Positions 1-6,155 of a DNA stretch of 6,213 bases are shown here, one piece after another. Origin of the DNA: an uncultured Opitutia bacterium (GTDB lineage: Bacteria > Verrucomicrobiota > Verrucomicrobiae > Opitutales > MB11C04); the NCBI GenBank assembly GCA_913048545.1, contig CAJWWH010000101.1, positions 1-6,213 of the forward strand, read 5' to 3'. Position numbers and translations under genes: made by a program. Under the pieces are notes generated by a model. It made no database searches. It was not told where the DNA came from and saw only the letters and a list, made by a program, of their open reading frames with translations. Position 1 is the first letter of the stretch; each line of letters opens with the position of its first letter.

Positions 1-1174
1 CGGCTAACTGCGTCGTCGAAAAGACAGCCATCATACCGTAATAATCACGGGTCGGGACCGGATCAAATTTATGGTCATGGCATTTCGCACACTGCATGGC
101 ATGGGCCAGAAAAGCTTGGCCCACTGAATCAGTTACATCATCAAGCCAAAGTTGACGGGTCTCTTTAAAAACACTCATCCCGGTCTGTTCCCATGGCCCC
201 ATTCGGAGGAAGCCCGTGCCGACTAAATTCTCCGGCTTATTTGAATTCAATTCATCTCCTGCCAATTGTTCAATGATGAATCGATTATAGGGTTTATCCT
301 GATTGAATGCCCGGACCACATAGTCCCGGTATCGCCAGGCATTAGGCCGTGAATAATCATTAGCGAAACCACCGGAATCGGCGTAGCGGGCGACATCCAG
401 CCAGTGCCTGGCAAAATGTTCACCGTAATGAGGGGAGGCCATTAACTTATTGGCGTAGATCGAAAGTGCTTCCTTGGATTTACTGAAATCTTTTTCAAAA
501 TTCCTTACCTCGCTTGGTAAAGGAGGTAATCCCGTTAACCCAAAGGACAGGCGTCGGTATAATTCACCTGCCGGAGCAACCGGAGCAACCTCAAGCCCTG
601 ACTCCTCGAGCTTTTTTTTAACAAACCAATCCACTGGGTGTTTCCCCTCGGGTACTTTTTTAACTTTTAGTGGACGATATGCCCACAACTTTTCCGATTC
701 GTATCTACGGTTCTGCCAATCCTCGGAAAGTGCCTTGGAAGTGGCCACTTGCACACCTTCGGCATACTTATCCTGAATCTCGGTAATTCTCTGCTCACTC
801 GGCCAAGGAGCACCATAATCTATCCATTCCCGAATCCATCCAGTTTCTTCTTCGGTTAATTGATCGGATTCCTTAGGAGGCATCTCCAAATCCTCCTCCA
901 CGCGGGTACTGAGAATATAAAAATAACTTTTTTCTCCCTGTCCCGGAATTAGGACTTCATCTTCAAAGATTTCTCCGCCTTGCAGTATGGATTCCCGTGT
1001 TCGCATATCAAAACTACTCTTGATCTTTTTCGGGTCGTCACCATGGCAAGCCATACATTTCTCGGCAAAAAGAGGTTTTAAGTGTAATGAAAAGAGCTTT
1101 TCCCCTTCAGAGGGTTCTTTCGAAAATGCAGATACGACCAAGATCAACGAAAGAATATATATACGAAGGTTCAT
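1..1174 (-). CDS. PSCyt1-DUF1549 domain protein (planctomycete-type cytochrome c), N-terminal 391 residues, truncated by window edge
   Basis: This is an uninterrupted minus-strand frame that leaves the window without a stop. It starts at the only nearby ATG, and an in-frame TAA lies 27 bases upstream of it. Residues 1-18 look like a signal peptide (MNLRIYILSLILVVSAFS), so the product is exported. Residues about 30-110 match the PSCyt1 domain, with a heme-c type C40-M-A-C43-H44 motif and an MPPK segment at M98 that could supply an axial ligand. Residues from about 181 match DUF1549 (PSCyt2): RHWLDVARYADS around H257, QLAGDE at 303-308, and a second C362-A-K-C365-H366 followed by DHKFDPVP. Known relatives continue into a DUF1553 (PSD1) domain and total roughly 700-1000 residues, so about half is missing. 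The family is abundant in Planctomycetota and Verrucomicrobiota, often near sulfatases or glycoside hydrolases; its biochemical role is not established. No Shine-Dalgarno sequence is visible. It may be cotranscribed with the esterase gene 97 bp upstream. Confidence 0.93.
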   Translation of the reverse strand, partial: MNLRIYILSLILVVSAFSKEPSEGEKLFSLHLKPLFAEKCMACHGDDPKKIKSSFDMRTRESILQGGEIFEDEVLIPGQGEKSYFYILSTRVEEDLEMPPKESDQLTEEETGWIREWIDYGAPWPSEQRITEIQDKYAEGVQVATSKALSEDWQNRRYESEKLWAYRPLKVKKVPEGKHPVDWFVKKKLEESGLEVAPVAPAGELYRRLSFGLTGLPPLPSEVRNFEKDFSKSKEALSIYANKLMASPHYGEHFARHWLDVARYADSGGFANDYSRPNAWRYRDYVVRAFNQDKPYNRFIIEQLAGDELNSNKPENLVGTGFLRMGPWEQTGMSVFKETRQLWLDDVTDSVGQAFLAHAMQCAKCHDHKFDPVPTRDYYGMMAVFSTTQLA

Positions 1175-1271
1175 TAAGGTTAAATTTTTACTGATGCCTT
1201 ACTCATCAGCAATTTTCAAATGATGTTTGTAATAAAAAAAACATGAGGGGATAAGAGTACTTTGGAGTTCT

Positions 1272-2135
1272 CTACTCGAAGATTGATCCCTTTTTACCAA
1301 GATGAGCTCTGAAAAAATCGTCGAGAACAGAGATCGCAATGCTTCTGTGTTTAGAAGCCTTGAGTAGTCCATGGGGTGCTCCCGAAATTTCGGTTAACCC
1401 AGTAGGGACTCCCAGTTGTGATGCTTTTTTTCGAAAAGCGTTCGCACGAGTCGATGGTTTATCGTATTCTCCGCAGATTATAGCAATAGGTGGATCGTCC
1501 TTCGTCAGATGATTTATCGGGGATTGTTTTAAGTATTTCTGAGGAACTTGGTGATAAAATCCACCCATGAATTTTGACCAGTTCAGAACTGTTGAATTTT
1601 GAATATGGGGAGACAGTAGATCCGTTTGGGCTCCGATACCAACAGCTGCATTCGGACGGGATAGAGGGTTCTCACTATCAAAAGTTGCGGCCATTACTGC
1701 TAAGTATCCCCCAGCTGAGGAACCTGTCACTCCAATCTTTTTTGGATCGATCCCATAATCGAAAGCATTTTCACGAAGAAAGCGAATTGCGGAAAATACA
1801 TCATGCAACTGAGCGGGAGCCTGAGCCACACTAGTGAGGCGATAATTTGAACACACCGCAACATATCCCTTTTCCACTAAACCTAGAGCAAGCGGATGCA
1901 TAAATTTCTTGGAACCCTTTGCCCAAAATCCCCCGTGAAGACAAAGAATTGCCGGTCTTATCTGCTTGTCGTCACTACGGAATACATCGAGTAGCAAATC
2001 ACCGGTTGAGTGTGATATGAATTTAACATCTTCCCATTTTTTTACTGGCGAATGAGATTTCTCTTTTGCATTTCCGCTAAAAAATGCAAAAGAAACCGAA
2101 AGCCCCCAAATAAGAAAATTAAAATATCTTTTCAT
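1272..2135 (-). CDS. Exported alpha/beta-hydrolase fold esterase (COG0657 / BD-FAE-like)
   Basis: The 287-residue product carries the full signature of a carboxylesterase-type alpha/beta hydrolase. An oxyanion-hole HGGFW lies at residues 67-71. The nucleophile elbow GSSAGG gives catalytic Ser140. The acid is probably Asp225 in CGEYDKPS and the base is His255 in GAPHGLL. The N-terminus (MKRYFNFLIWGLSVSFAFFS, then GNA-KEK) looks like a type I signal peptide, so it probably acts in the periplasm or outside the cell. Relatives hydrolyse short-chain acyl or feruloyl/acetyl esters, often on plant or algal polysaccharides; the substrate here is unknown. I chose the ATG at 2135 because a GAGGGAG Shine-Dalgarno lies 12 bases upstream. 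An in-frame TTG at 2156 would add seven residues, but it overlaps that ribosome-binding site and spoils the signal-peptide start. The gene precedes the PSCyt1-DUF1549 gene on the same strand and is divergent from a second hydrolase. Confidence 0.92.
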   Translation of the reverse strand: MKRYFNFLIWGLSVSFAFFSGNAKEKSHSPVKKWEDVKFISHSTGDLLLDVFRSDDKQIRPAILCLHGGFWAKGSKKFMHPLALGLVEKGYVAVCSNYRLTSVAQAPAQLHDVFSAIRFLRENAFDYGIDPKKIGVTGSSAGGYLAVMAATFDSENPLSRPNAAVGIGAQTDLLSPHIQNSTVLNWSKFMGGFYHQVPQKYLKQSPINHLTKDDPPIAIICGEYDKPSTRANAFRKKASQLGVPTGLTEISGAPHGLLKASKHRSIAISVLDDFFRAHLGKKGSIFE

Positions 2136-2147
2136 TTTATTAATAAA

Positions 2148-2154
2148 CTCCCTC
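2148..2154 (-). promoter_or_regulatory. Shine-Dalgarno site GAGGGAG that sets the esterase start
   Basis: Read on the minus strand, GAGGGAG sits 12 bases before the ATG at 2135. The spacing is slightly long but usable. It is the only convincing Shine-Dalgarno in front of any gene in this window. It argues against the upstream in-frame TTG at 2156, which overlaps it. Confidence 0.6.
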
Positions 2155-2220
2155 AAAGTATCGTATTGCCCAAAAAATGTCCTGAATTTGGAAAAAGTCT
2201 ATCTAAATAAATCTTACAGA

Positions 2221-2249
2221 TTGAATTCTTCGTGTACCCAATTTTAAAT
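2221..2249 (+). promoter_or_regulatory. Possible sigma70-type promoter for the rightward hydrolase
   Basis: TTGAAT at 2221-2226 and TTAAAT at 2244-2249 are separated by 17 bases, and each matches four of six consensus positions. Transcription would start near 2256, leaving a leader of about 90 bases before the ATG at 2345. In such AT-rich DNA a match of this quality is easily accidental. Confidence 0.25.
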
Positions 2250-2344
2250 TTTTCATGCTAAAAGACAGTTCTGCTGGATTATAAAAAATCCAAGAATTCG
2301 CTTCAGTTATTTACTAGGTGGTTGAACAATGGTTAAACTTTTTA

Positions 2345-3664
2345 ATGACCAAAATTCTCGTACTCTTCAGTTTTTTATCCCCATTTATCTTTGGACAAAG
2401 TTCACCCTATGATATTTTTCCAGAAGCGGAACCACCGTACTACCGGGTAAGATACGAAGCTTCCGTAAAACCCGGGGAACTCATATTTCCTGTACAATAT
2501 ACAGTCTGGATACCCGAAGGGATCAAAACATTGCGCGGTGTGATTGTTCATCAACACGGATGCGGGGAGGGGTCATGTAAGTCAGGATTGACCGGAGCGT
2601 GGGATCTTCACTGGCAGGCCTTGGCGCAAAAGCATGACTGTGCTCTGCTCTCACCGTCCTATGAACAACCCGGAAAAGCGGATTGTCAGATGTGGTGCGA
2701 TCCACGAAATGGATCGGGAACGGTCTTTCAACAAGCACTGCATGATCTGGGCAAAATGAGCGGACATCCCGAATTAAGTAAGGTTCCCTGGGCACTTTGG
2801 GGTCACAGCGGAGGCGGACACTGGGCGGGGGGGATGACCATGCTTTTTCCTGACCGGGTGGTGGCCTGTTGGTTGCGCTCCGGGGTTCCTATGTTGGAGG
2901 CAAATCCGGAACGGGTTCACATTAAACCACATACCCTTCACCCCGGTGCACTGAAAGTTCCGATAATGTGCAACCCGGGAACAAAAGAGGGAGTGACGGT
3001 GAAGACCGGACGGTTTGCCCGGGTCTGGCCCGCCAATGAAAAATTTTTTAAACAGATACGGAATGCGGGGGGGGTGATTGGAGTCGCAATTGACCCCCTC
3101 ACCGCCCACGAGTGCGGAAACTCCCGCTACCTCGCAATTCCCTGGCTCGATGCCTGCCTCTCTGCACGCTTACCCAAAAGTCCGGGTGGAAAACTCGTTC
3201 CGATGCCAATAGATAATTCATGGCTTGCTCCCCTTTTAGGAAAAAAAGCCCAACCCATTTTACAATTTAAAGGCAATCCACTCGAGGCAGTCTGGTTACC
3301 CAACAGAAAAATTGCCCGGTCTTGGATGCAATTTGTAAAGGATACCAAAATATGGGATCACACCCCTCCCCCTGCACCCACCCATGTGGTGGTGAAGGAT
3401 AATGTAATCAGCTGGAATGCAGAGGCCGATTTGGAAAGCGGAATTGCCCGCTTTCTGATTAAACGGAACGGTCAAGTGATCGGTCAGGTTCCCGAGGATC
3501 CAAGCAATAAGTTTGGCCGCCCGCTCTTTCAGGGCCTCTTGTACAGTGATACTCCCTTACTTCCCCTGAGAAAAATGACATTTACCGATCCTGAGGCAAA
3601 GCCCGGCAGGAAATACTCCTACCGCGTGATCACAGTCAACACCGTAGAGTTGGAATCCAGATAA
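2345..3664 (+). CDS. Exported alpha/beta-hydrolase-like protein with C-terminal FN3-like domain
   Basis: The 439-residue product starts with a clear signal peptide ([20 protein letters not shown]). The catalytic region shows VIVHQHGCG (H69-G74), a GHSGGG nucleophile elbow with Ser155, and a probable catalytic His255 in [12 protein letters not shown]. The acidic member of the triad is not obvious. Nine cysteines lie in the mature hydrolase part (73, 78, 99, 114, 118, 175, 209, 257, 271), which suggests disulfides in an exported enzyme. From about residue 341, after a PPPAPTH linker, the sequence reads like a fibronectin type III or similar beta-sandwich: ISWNAEAD early and [16 protein letters not shown] at the end, with a conserved-looking FGRPLFQ insert. 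I associate this arrangement with uncharacterised proteins of Verrucomicrobiota and Planctomycetota. The substrate is unknown. I chose the ATG that opens the signal peptide; a GTG at 2318 would add nine residues but has no ribosome-binding site. It is divergent from, and not closely related to, the esterase on the left. Confidence 0.85.
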   Translation: MTKILVLFSFLSPFIFGQSSPYDIFPEAEPPYYRVRYEASVKPGELIFPVQYTVWIPEGIKTLRGVIVHQHGCGEGSCKSGLTGAWDLHWQALAQKHDCALLSPSYEQPGKADCQMWCDPRNGSGTVFQQALHDLGKMSGHPELSKVPWALWGHSGGGHWAGGMTMLFPDRVVACWLRSGVPMLEANPERVHIKPHTLHPGALKVPIMCNPGTKEGVTVKTGRFARVWPANEKFFKQIRNAGGVIGVAIDPLTAHECGNSRYLAIPWLDACLSARLPKSPGGKLVPMPIDNSWLAPLLGKKAQPILQFKGNPLEAVWLPNRKIARSWMQFVKDTKIWDHTPPPAPTHVVVKDNVISWNAEADLESGIARFLIKRNGQVIGQVPEDPSNKFGRPLFQGLLYSDTPLLPLRKMTFTDPEAKPGRKYSYRVITVNTVELESR

Positions 3665-3676
3665 GAAAAGTACTCC

Positions 3677-3693
3677 AGGAAGTCCGGCTTTCT
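3677..3693. terminator. Weak hairpin in a convergent gene gap
   Basis: AGGAAG and CTTTCT can pair around a TCCGG loop, including one G-T pair, between two convergent stop codons 46 bases apart. On the minus strand a short TTTT follows about eight bases after the stem; on the plus strand no T-run follows. It could help end the DUF5069 transcript, but the stem is weak and may be accidental. Confidence 0.18.
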
Positions 3694-3710
3694 ATAGAAA
3701 AATTAAATAC

Positions 3711-4148
3711 TTACGCAATTTCTGATGCGTGAAATCCCAACCAGTCATCAAGGTTATTCAAATTAATTGCGTCCCTGGGATCCCCATCGGTCAATCCATT
3801 GGCCGACAAAATGGATTGCCGTGTTGCGTCATCATGAATGTATCCGGTAATGGAATCATTCAGTGAGGAAATCGTGGATTCATCCAATTTTACTCCGTCC
3901 TGACTCTTTACCCATCCCTCAAACTGTGGATAAGTGGGTTTCGAATCGGTGATAAAAGAAAGGACGGCCTCCGCGTTAAGACCAAGAGCATCGATAACCA
4001 TGGAGTCATATCCTGCTCCGATCCCGGGGTAACCATCGGCAATTTTTCCCGCGGCTTCCAGGGAAACTTTCTGCCAAAGACGGGGAAGGTGAAGAACACC
4101 AAGTGGACCGGCGGTTCCGGAACTAATAAGAGGTACTATTTTAGACAT
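3711..4148 (-). CDS. DUF5069 domain protein
   Basis: The 145-residue product matches the DUF5069 family (PF16798) along its length, as far as I can recall it. The pattern is SSGTAGPLGVLHLPRLWQKV at residues 9-28, then a DGYPGIGAGYD segment, then the family hallmark KPTYPQFEGWVK, and a C-terminal NLNNLDDWLGFH. There is no signal peptide or membrane helix, so it is probably a small soluble cytoplasmic protein. The family has no established function and is found mainly in Verrucomicrobiota and Planctomycetota. The frame stays open upstream to an ATG at 4274, but the extra 42 residues (Phe- and Leu-rich, read from A-rich DNA) are not family-like. The ATG at 4148 gives the usual N-terminus and follows a TATAAT box with leaderless spacing. 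It is divergent from the dehydrogenase gene and convergent with the FN3-type hydrolase. Confidence 0.9.
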   Translation of the reverse strand: MSKIVPLISSGTAGPLGVLHLPRLWQKVSLEAAGKIADGYPGIGAGYDSMVIDALGLNAEAVLSFITDSKPTYPQFEGWVKSQDGVKLDESTISSLNDSITGYIHDDATRQSILSANGLTDGDPRDAINLNNLDDWLGFHASEIA

Positions 4149-4154
4149 ATTTAG

Positions 4155-4183
4155 ATTATATTTTAGTATTAACTTTTCGTGAA
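4155..4183 (-). promoter_or_regulatory. Candidate leaderless promoter of the DUF5069 gene
   Basis: On the minus strand a perfect TATAAT (4160 to 4155) ends six bases before the ATG at 4148, so the A of the start codon would be at or within a base or two of +1. Seventeen bases upstream lies TTCACG (4183 to 4178), a four-of-six match to TTGACA. There is no Shine-Dalgarno. The box, spacing and missing ribosome-binding site together suggest a leaderless mRNA. This is inference from sequence only. Confidence 0.55.
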
Positions 4184-4321
4184 ATAGAAGAAGGTGGTGC
4201 AAAAATTTCTGGAGAAAAAAAACAGGAGAAGCGGTAAAAAAAAGTCGACTCAAACGAACATACAAGCCATTCAAAGTAAAGACTTTTAAGATTTATCACA
4301 CCTAAGAATTAATTAGAACTA

Positions 4322-5221
4322 ATGATATCGAAACAAAAAAAAATCGGGCTGGTGGGCGTAGGGCGAATGGGGGCGAATATGGCCCGAAACTTGAAAGATA
4401 AGGGGTATCAGATCAGTTGCGTAAATGATCTGAATAAAGAGATTGCCAGGGCATTGGCCGAGGAATTGGACTCTGCCCATGCAAGCACATTGGCCGAGGT
4501 AACTGCAATGTCTGACATCATTTTGACGGTTGTCACCAACGATACTGCGATGGAGACAATCTTTTTTGATTCAAACGACAATTTGTTTATGGAAGCATCC
4601 GGCAAGTTGTTCATTAACTGCGCCACCCTCTCGCCTGCCATGCATATCAAACTCGAGCAAAAGGCCGCTGAAGTGAACGCTCAAACCCTCGAAGGATGCA
4701 TGGCTTCGAGTATAACCCAGGCCCGCGAAGGAACTCTTTACCTTATGATCGGTGGTAAACATGAAGTTTTCGAAAGCGCCAAGGATTTACTCGATGATTT
4801 AAGCGTAAATCTTCGCTTCGTCGGAGAAGCCGGACGGGCGGCTCAGGTCAAGGCACTGGTTAATATGGTCATGAATATAAATACCGCCGCTCTGGCTGAA
4901 GGCTTGGGCATGGGCGATGCCCTCGGCCTCGACCTGAAAATGCTCTGTGAAATTTTCTCGCAAACCGGGGCCAATTCACGAGTTCTTGAAACCGATTCCG
5001 ATGACATGCTCGACCGGGATCACGAATGTTATTTCTCAGCCGAACATGCGGCCAAGGATTCCGGTATTGCCATTTCAGTAGCGGAAGAAGCTGGCATTCA
5101 GGTTCCCCTTGCAAAGGCAACCCTTGCCCAGTATCGGAAGATGGTTGAACTTGGGCTTGGTGAATTAGATAAATCTGGAGTTGCGGAACTGACTTTTAAA
5201 GGGCGCGGGAAGGAAAAGTAA
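4322..5221 (+). CDS. NAD(P)-dependent oxidoreductase, beta-hydroxyacid dehydrogenase (3-hydroxyisobutyrate dehydrogenase) family
   Basis: The 299-residue length is typical of the HIBADH / tartronate-semialdehyde reductase / glyoxylate reductase family, whose members interconvert beta-hydroxyacids and semialdehydes with NAD(P). The Rossmann loop is VGVGRMG (G12-x-G14-x-x-G17). The catalytic lysine is K177 with N181 four residues later, inside GEAGRAAQVKALVNMV. The C-terminal helical domain has the usual AAKD (K245, D246) followed by an AGIQVPLA segment. The substrate loop is unusual: where relatives have D-x-P-V-S-G-G and later GTL, this protein reads E124-G-C-M-A-S-S130 with GTL at 137-139. 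The serine-glycine-glycine that contacts the substrate carboxylate is therefore Ala-Ser-Ser, so the substrate may differ from characterised members and cannot be named. No Shine-Dalgarno precedes the ATG. A membrane-protein gene follows after 39 bases and is probably cotranscribed. Confidence 0.93.
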   Translation: MISKQKKIGLVGVGRMGANMARNLKDKGYQISCVNDLNKEIARALAEELDSAHASTLAEVTAMSDIILTVVTNDTAMETIFFDSNDNLFMEASGKLFINCATLSPAMHIKLEQKAAEVNAQTLEGCMASSITQAREGTLYLMIGGKHEVFESAKDLLDDLSVNLRFVGEAGRAAQVKALVNMVMNINTAALAEGLGMGDALGLDLKMLCEIFSQTGANSRVLETDSDDMLDRDHECYFSAEHAAKDSGIAISVAEEAGIQVPLAKATLAQYRKMVELGLGELDKSGVAELTFKGRGKEK

Positions 5222-5260
5222 TTGACTGAAGTTTCAAGCTGAATCAGAAACTAATTTATT

Positions 5261-5764
5261 ATGAATGATAAATTATCCATAATCATTGGTCATAAAAAGT
5301 TTTCCGGCATTTTATCCGGCCTGGTCTTTCTACTGCTGATTCCTCTGGTTATTCAATTCATCCAAATTGCCCAATCCGACGCCGACAGTCACGAAAAGGT
5401 GGAAAAGCTCATTCTAGATCAGGAAAATATTGCCCTTATTCTGATCGGTCTGGGCACTTTCCTCAGTGGGCGCCGAATCATTCTCACCTGGCTGGATGAT
5501 TCAATCAGCCCGGAATCCGAACTGAACAACGAAAGCAGCCGGATATGTGAAATTAATGGTTTCTATCTTATTCTTCTGGGTAGTTTTATGGAAATCCTCG
5601 ACCAGTTAATCATGCATATTGATGGACTGATGGATATCGGGGTGATTCTTGAATTAACCCTAAATTTCCCCCTCGATCTGCTTTCCTGTTTCATTCTTGC
5701 CCGACTGTGCTACACCATACTGACCCAGAAGGATTCAGAGGAAAACGATCAGCAAGAAGCATAG
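5261..5764 (+). CDS. Unknown small integral membrane protein, about four helices
   Basis: I do not recognise a family. The 167-residue product has hydrophobic segments at about 15-37, 56-77, 98-120 and 126-154, with a charged loop at 38-55 and an acidic loop at 79-95 (DDSISPESELNNESS). The last dozen residues are polar and acid-rich (QKDSEENDQQEA). An RR pair at 71-72 sits at the end of helix two. Helix three carries acidic residues (E111, D114) next to a histidine (H119), which could be functional or could line a helix bundle. There is no signal-peptide cleavage site and no enzymatic motif. The gene starts 39 bases after the dehydrogenase stop on the same strand, with no clear promoter, Shine-Dalgarno or terminator in between, so the two are probably one transcript. 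A functional link is not shown. Base composition resembles that of its neighbours. Confidence 0.8.
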   Translation: MNDKLSIIIGHKKFSGILSGLVFLLLIPLVIQFIQIAQSDADSHEKVEKLILDQENIALILIGLGTFLSGRRIILTWLDDSISPESELNNESSRICEINGFYLILLGSFMEILDQLIMHIDGLMDIGVILELTLNFPLDLLSCFILARLCYTILTQKDSEENDQQEA

Positions 5765-5816
5765 AATCCTGGAGTCAATGAGTTCAGGCGTTGCCCGTGT
5801 TCATTTTTAACCTTTC

Positions 5817-6155
5817 CTAAAGTTTGTCGTATTTATCGGAGGATCCTTTGGCCTGTTCAACGGGATATTTCCCGGCATTCTTTATGATTTTATCCTTAAC
5901 GATTTGCCCCACATCCAATTGGTGCCGTTCGGCAAGCATCAGAGCGTAGGCAAGAACATCCGCCAATTCCTCCTTCAACCGTTCCCGGTCCACCTCTTCC
6001 GCATCCGCCTCTTTCTTCCATAAAAATAGTTCATTCAATTCGGCCGCCTCAATCGAAAGAGCAAGGGCGAGATTCTTCGAATCATGAAACTGCCCCCAGT
6101 CCCGCTCATCACGGAACTCAACCAATAAATCAATCAGTTCCTGAATATCGCTCAT
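5817..6155 (-). CDS. MazG-like nucleotide pyrophosphohydrolase (dCTPase / RS21-C6 type)
   Basis: The 112-residue product is a single all-alpha MazG-like domain of normal length for the RS21-C6/DCTPP1 subgroup. These enzymes hydrolyse (d)NTPs to the monophosphate and pyrophosphate and often clean modified or surplus dCTP. The N-terminal FRDERDWGQFHDSKNLALAL is typical of the subgroup. The metal-binding acids are E36 and E39 in SIEAAELNELFLW, and E63 and D66 in EELADVLAY. The C-terminus KYPVEQAKGSSDKY is also family-like. It should act in the cytoplasm as a Mg2+-dependent homo-oligomer. Its ATG overlaps the stop of the preceding gene as ATGA, and no strong ribosome-binding site is visible, so translation is probably coupled to that gene. 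It converges on the membrane-protein gene with about 52 bases between the stops. The exact nucleotide preference cannot be read from the sequence. Confidence 0.92.
   Translation of the reverse strand: MSDIQELIDLLVEFRDERDWGQFHDSKNLALALSIEAAELNELFLWKKEADAEEVDRERLKEELADVLAYALMLAERHQLDVGQIVKDKIIKNAGKYPVEQAKGSSDKYDKL

Larger units (their letters stand above)
2136..2344. other. Divergent intergenic region between two hydrolase genes
   Basis: This AT-rich spacer of about 209 bp must hold the promoters of both the leftward esterase and the rightward hydrolase, because the two genes point away from each other. I see no strong palindromic operator, riboswitch-like structure or RNA gene. It contains a modest plus-strand promoter candidate, listed separately, and a 27-codon out-of-frame reading frame (2329-2412) that overlaps the start of the rightward gene. 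Shared control of the two exported hydrolases is possible but is not shown by the sequence. Confidence 0.5.

Noticed and set aside
519..528. Perfect AAAGGAGGTA Shine-Dalgarno-like sequence on the plus strand
   Set aside because: It lies inside the minus-strand PSCyt1-DUF1549 gene, where it encodes the LPPLP stretch, and no start codon follows at a useful distance.
571..592. Short tandem repeat of GGAGCAACC
   Set aside because: It encodes the repeated VAP-VAP residues of the DUF1549 region; two copies in coding sequence need no further explanation.
876..899. Inverted repeat AGGAGG ... CCTCCT
   Set aside because: It falls in coding sequence around the MPPK motif, has no T-run, and follows from proline and glutamate codons.
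1205..1271. ATGTTT/AAACAT and GAGTA/TACTC pairings between the esterase and PSCyt1 genes
   Set aside because: Stems are five or six AT-rich pairs with long loops and no suitable T-run, so neither a terminator nor an attenuator is supported.
1574..1834. Plus-strand open frame of 86 codons antisense to the esterase
   Set aside because: It is an antisense shadow of a well-supported hydrolase gene and has no recognisable domain.
2523..3348. Three minus-strand open frames opposite the FN3-type hydrolase
   Set aside because: They are antisense shadows of a gene with clear catalytic motifs; their His-, Pro- and Arg-rich translations resemble no family.
3689..3700. 12-bp perfect palindrome TTTCTATAGAAA between convergent stop codons
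   Set aside because: A palindrome of this length is expected about once or twice by chance in 6 kb, and its position gives no promoter to control.
4149..4274. Upstream extension of the DUF5069 frame by 42 residues to an ATG at 4274
   Set aside because: The extra residues are Phe/Leu-rich translation of A-rich intergenic DNA, do not resemble the family N-terminus, and would place the TATAAT box inside the gene.
5787..5808. GGC-GTT-GCC mini-hairpin followed by TTTTT in the convergent gap
   Set aside because: Only three base pairs form cleanly and the T-run is nine bases away, so it is not a credible intrinsic terminator.
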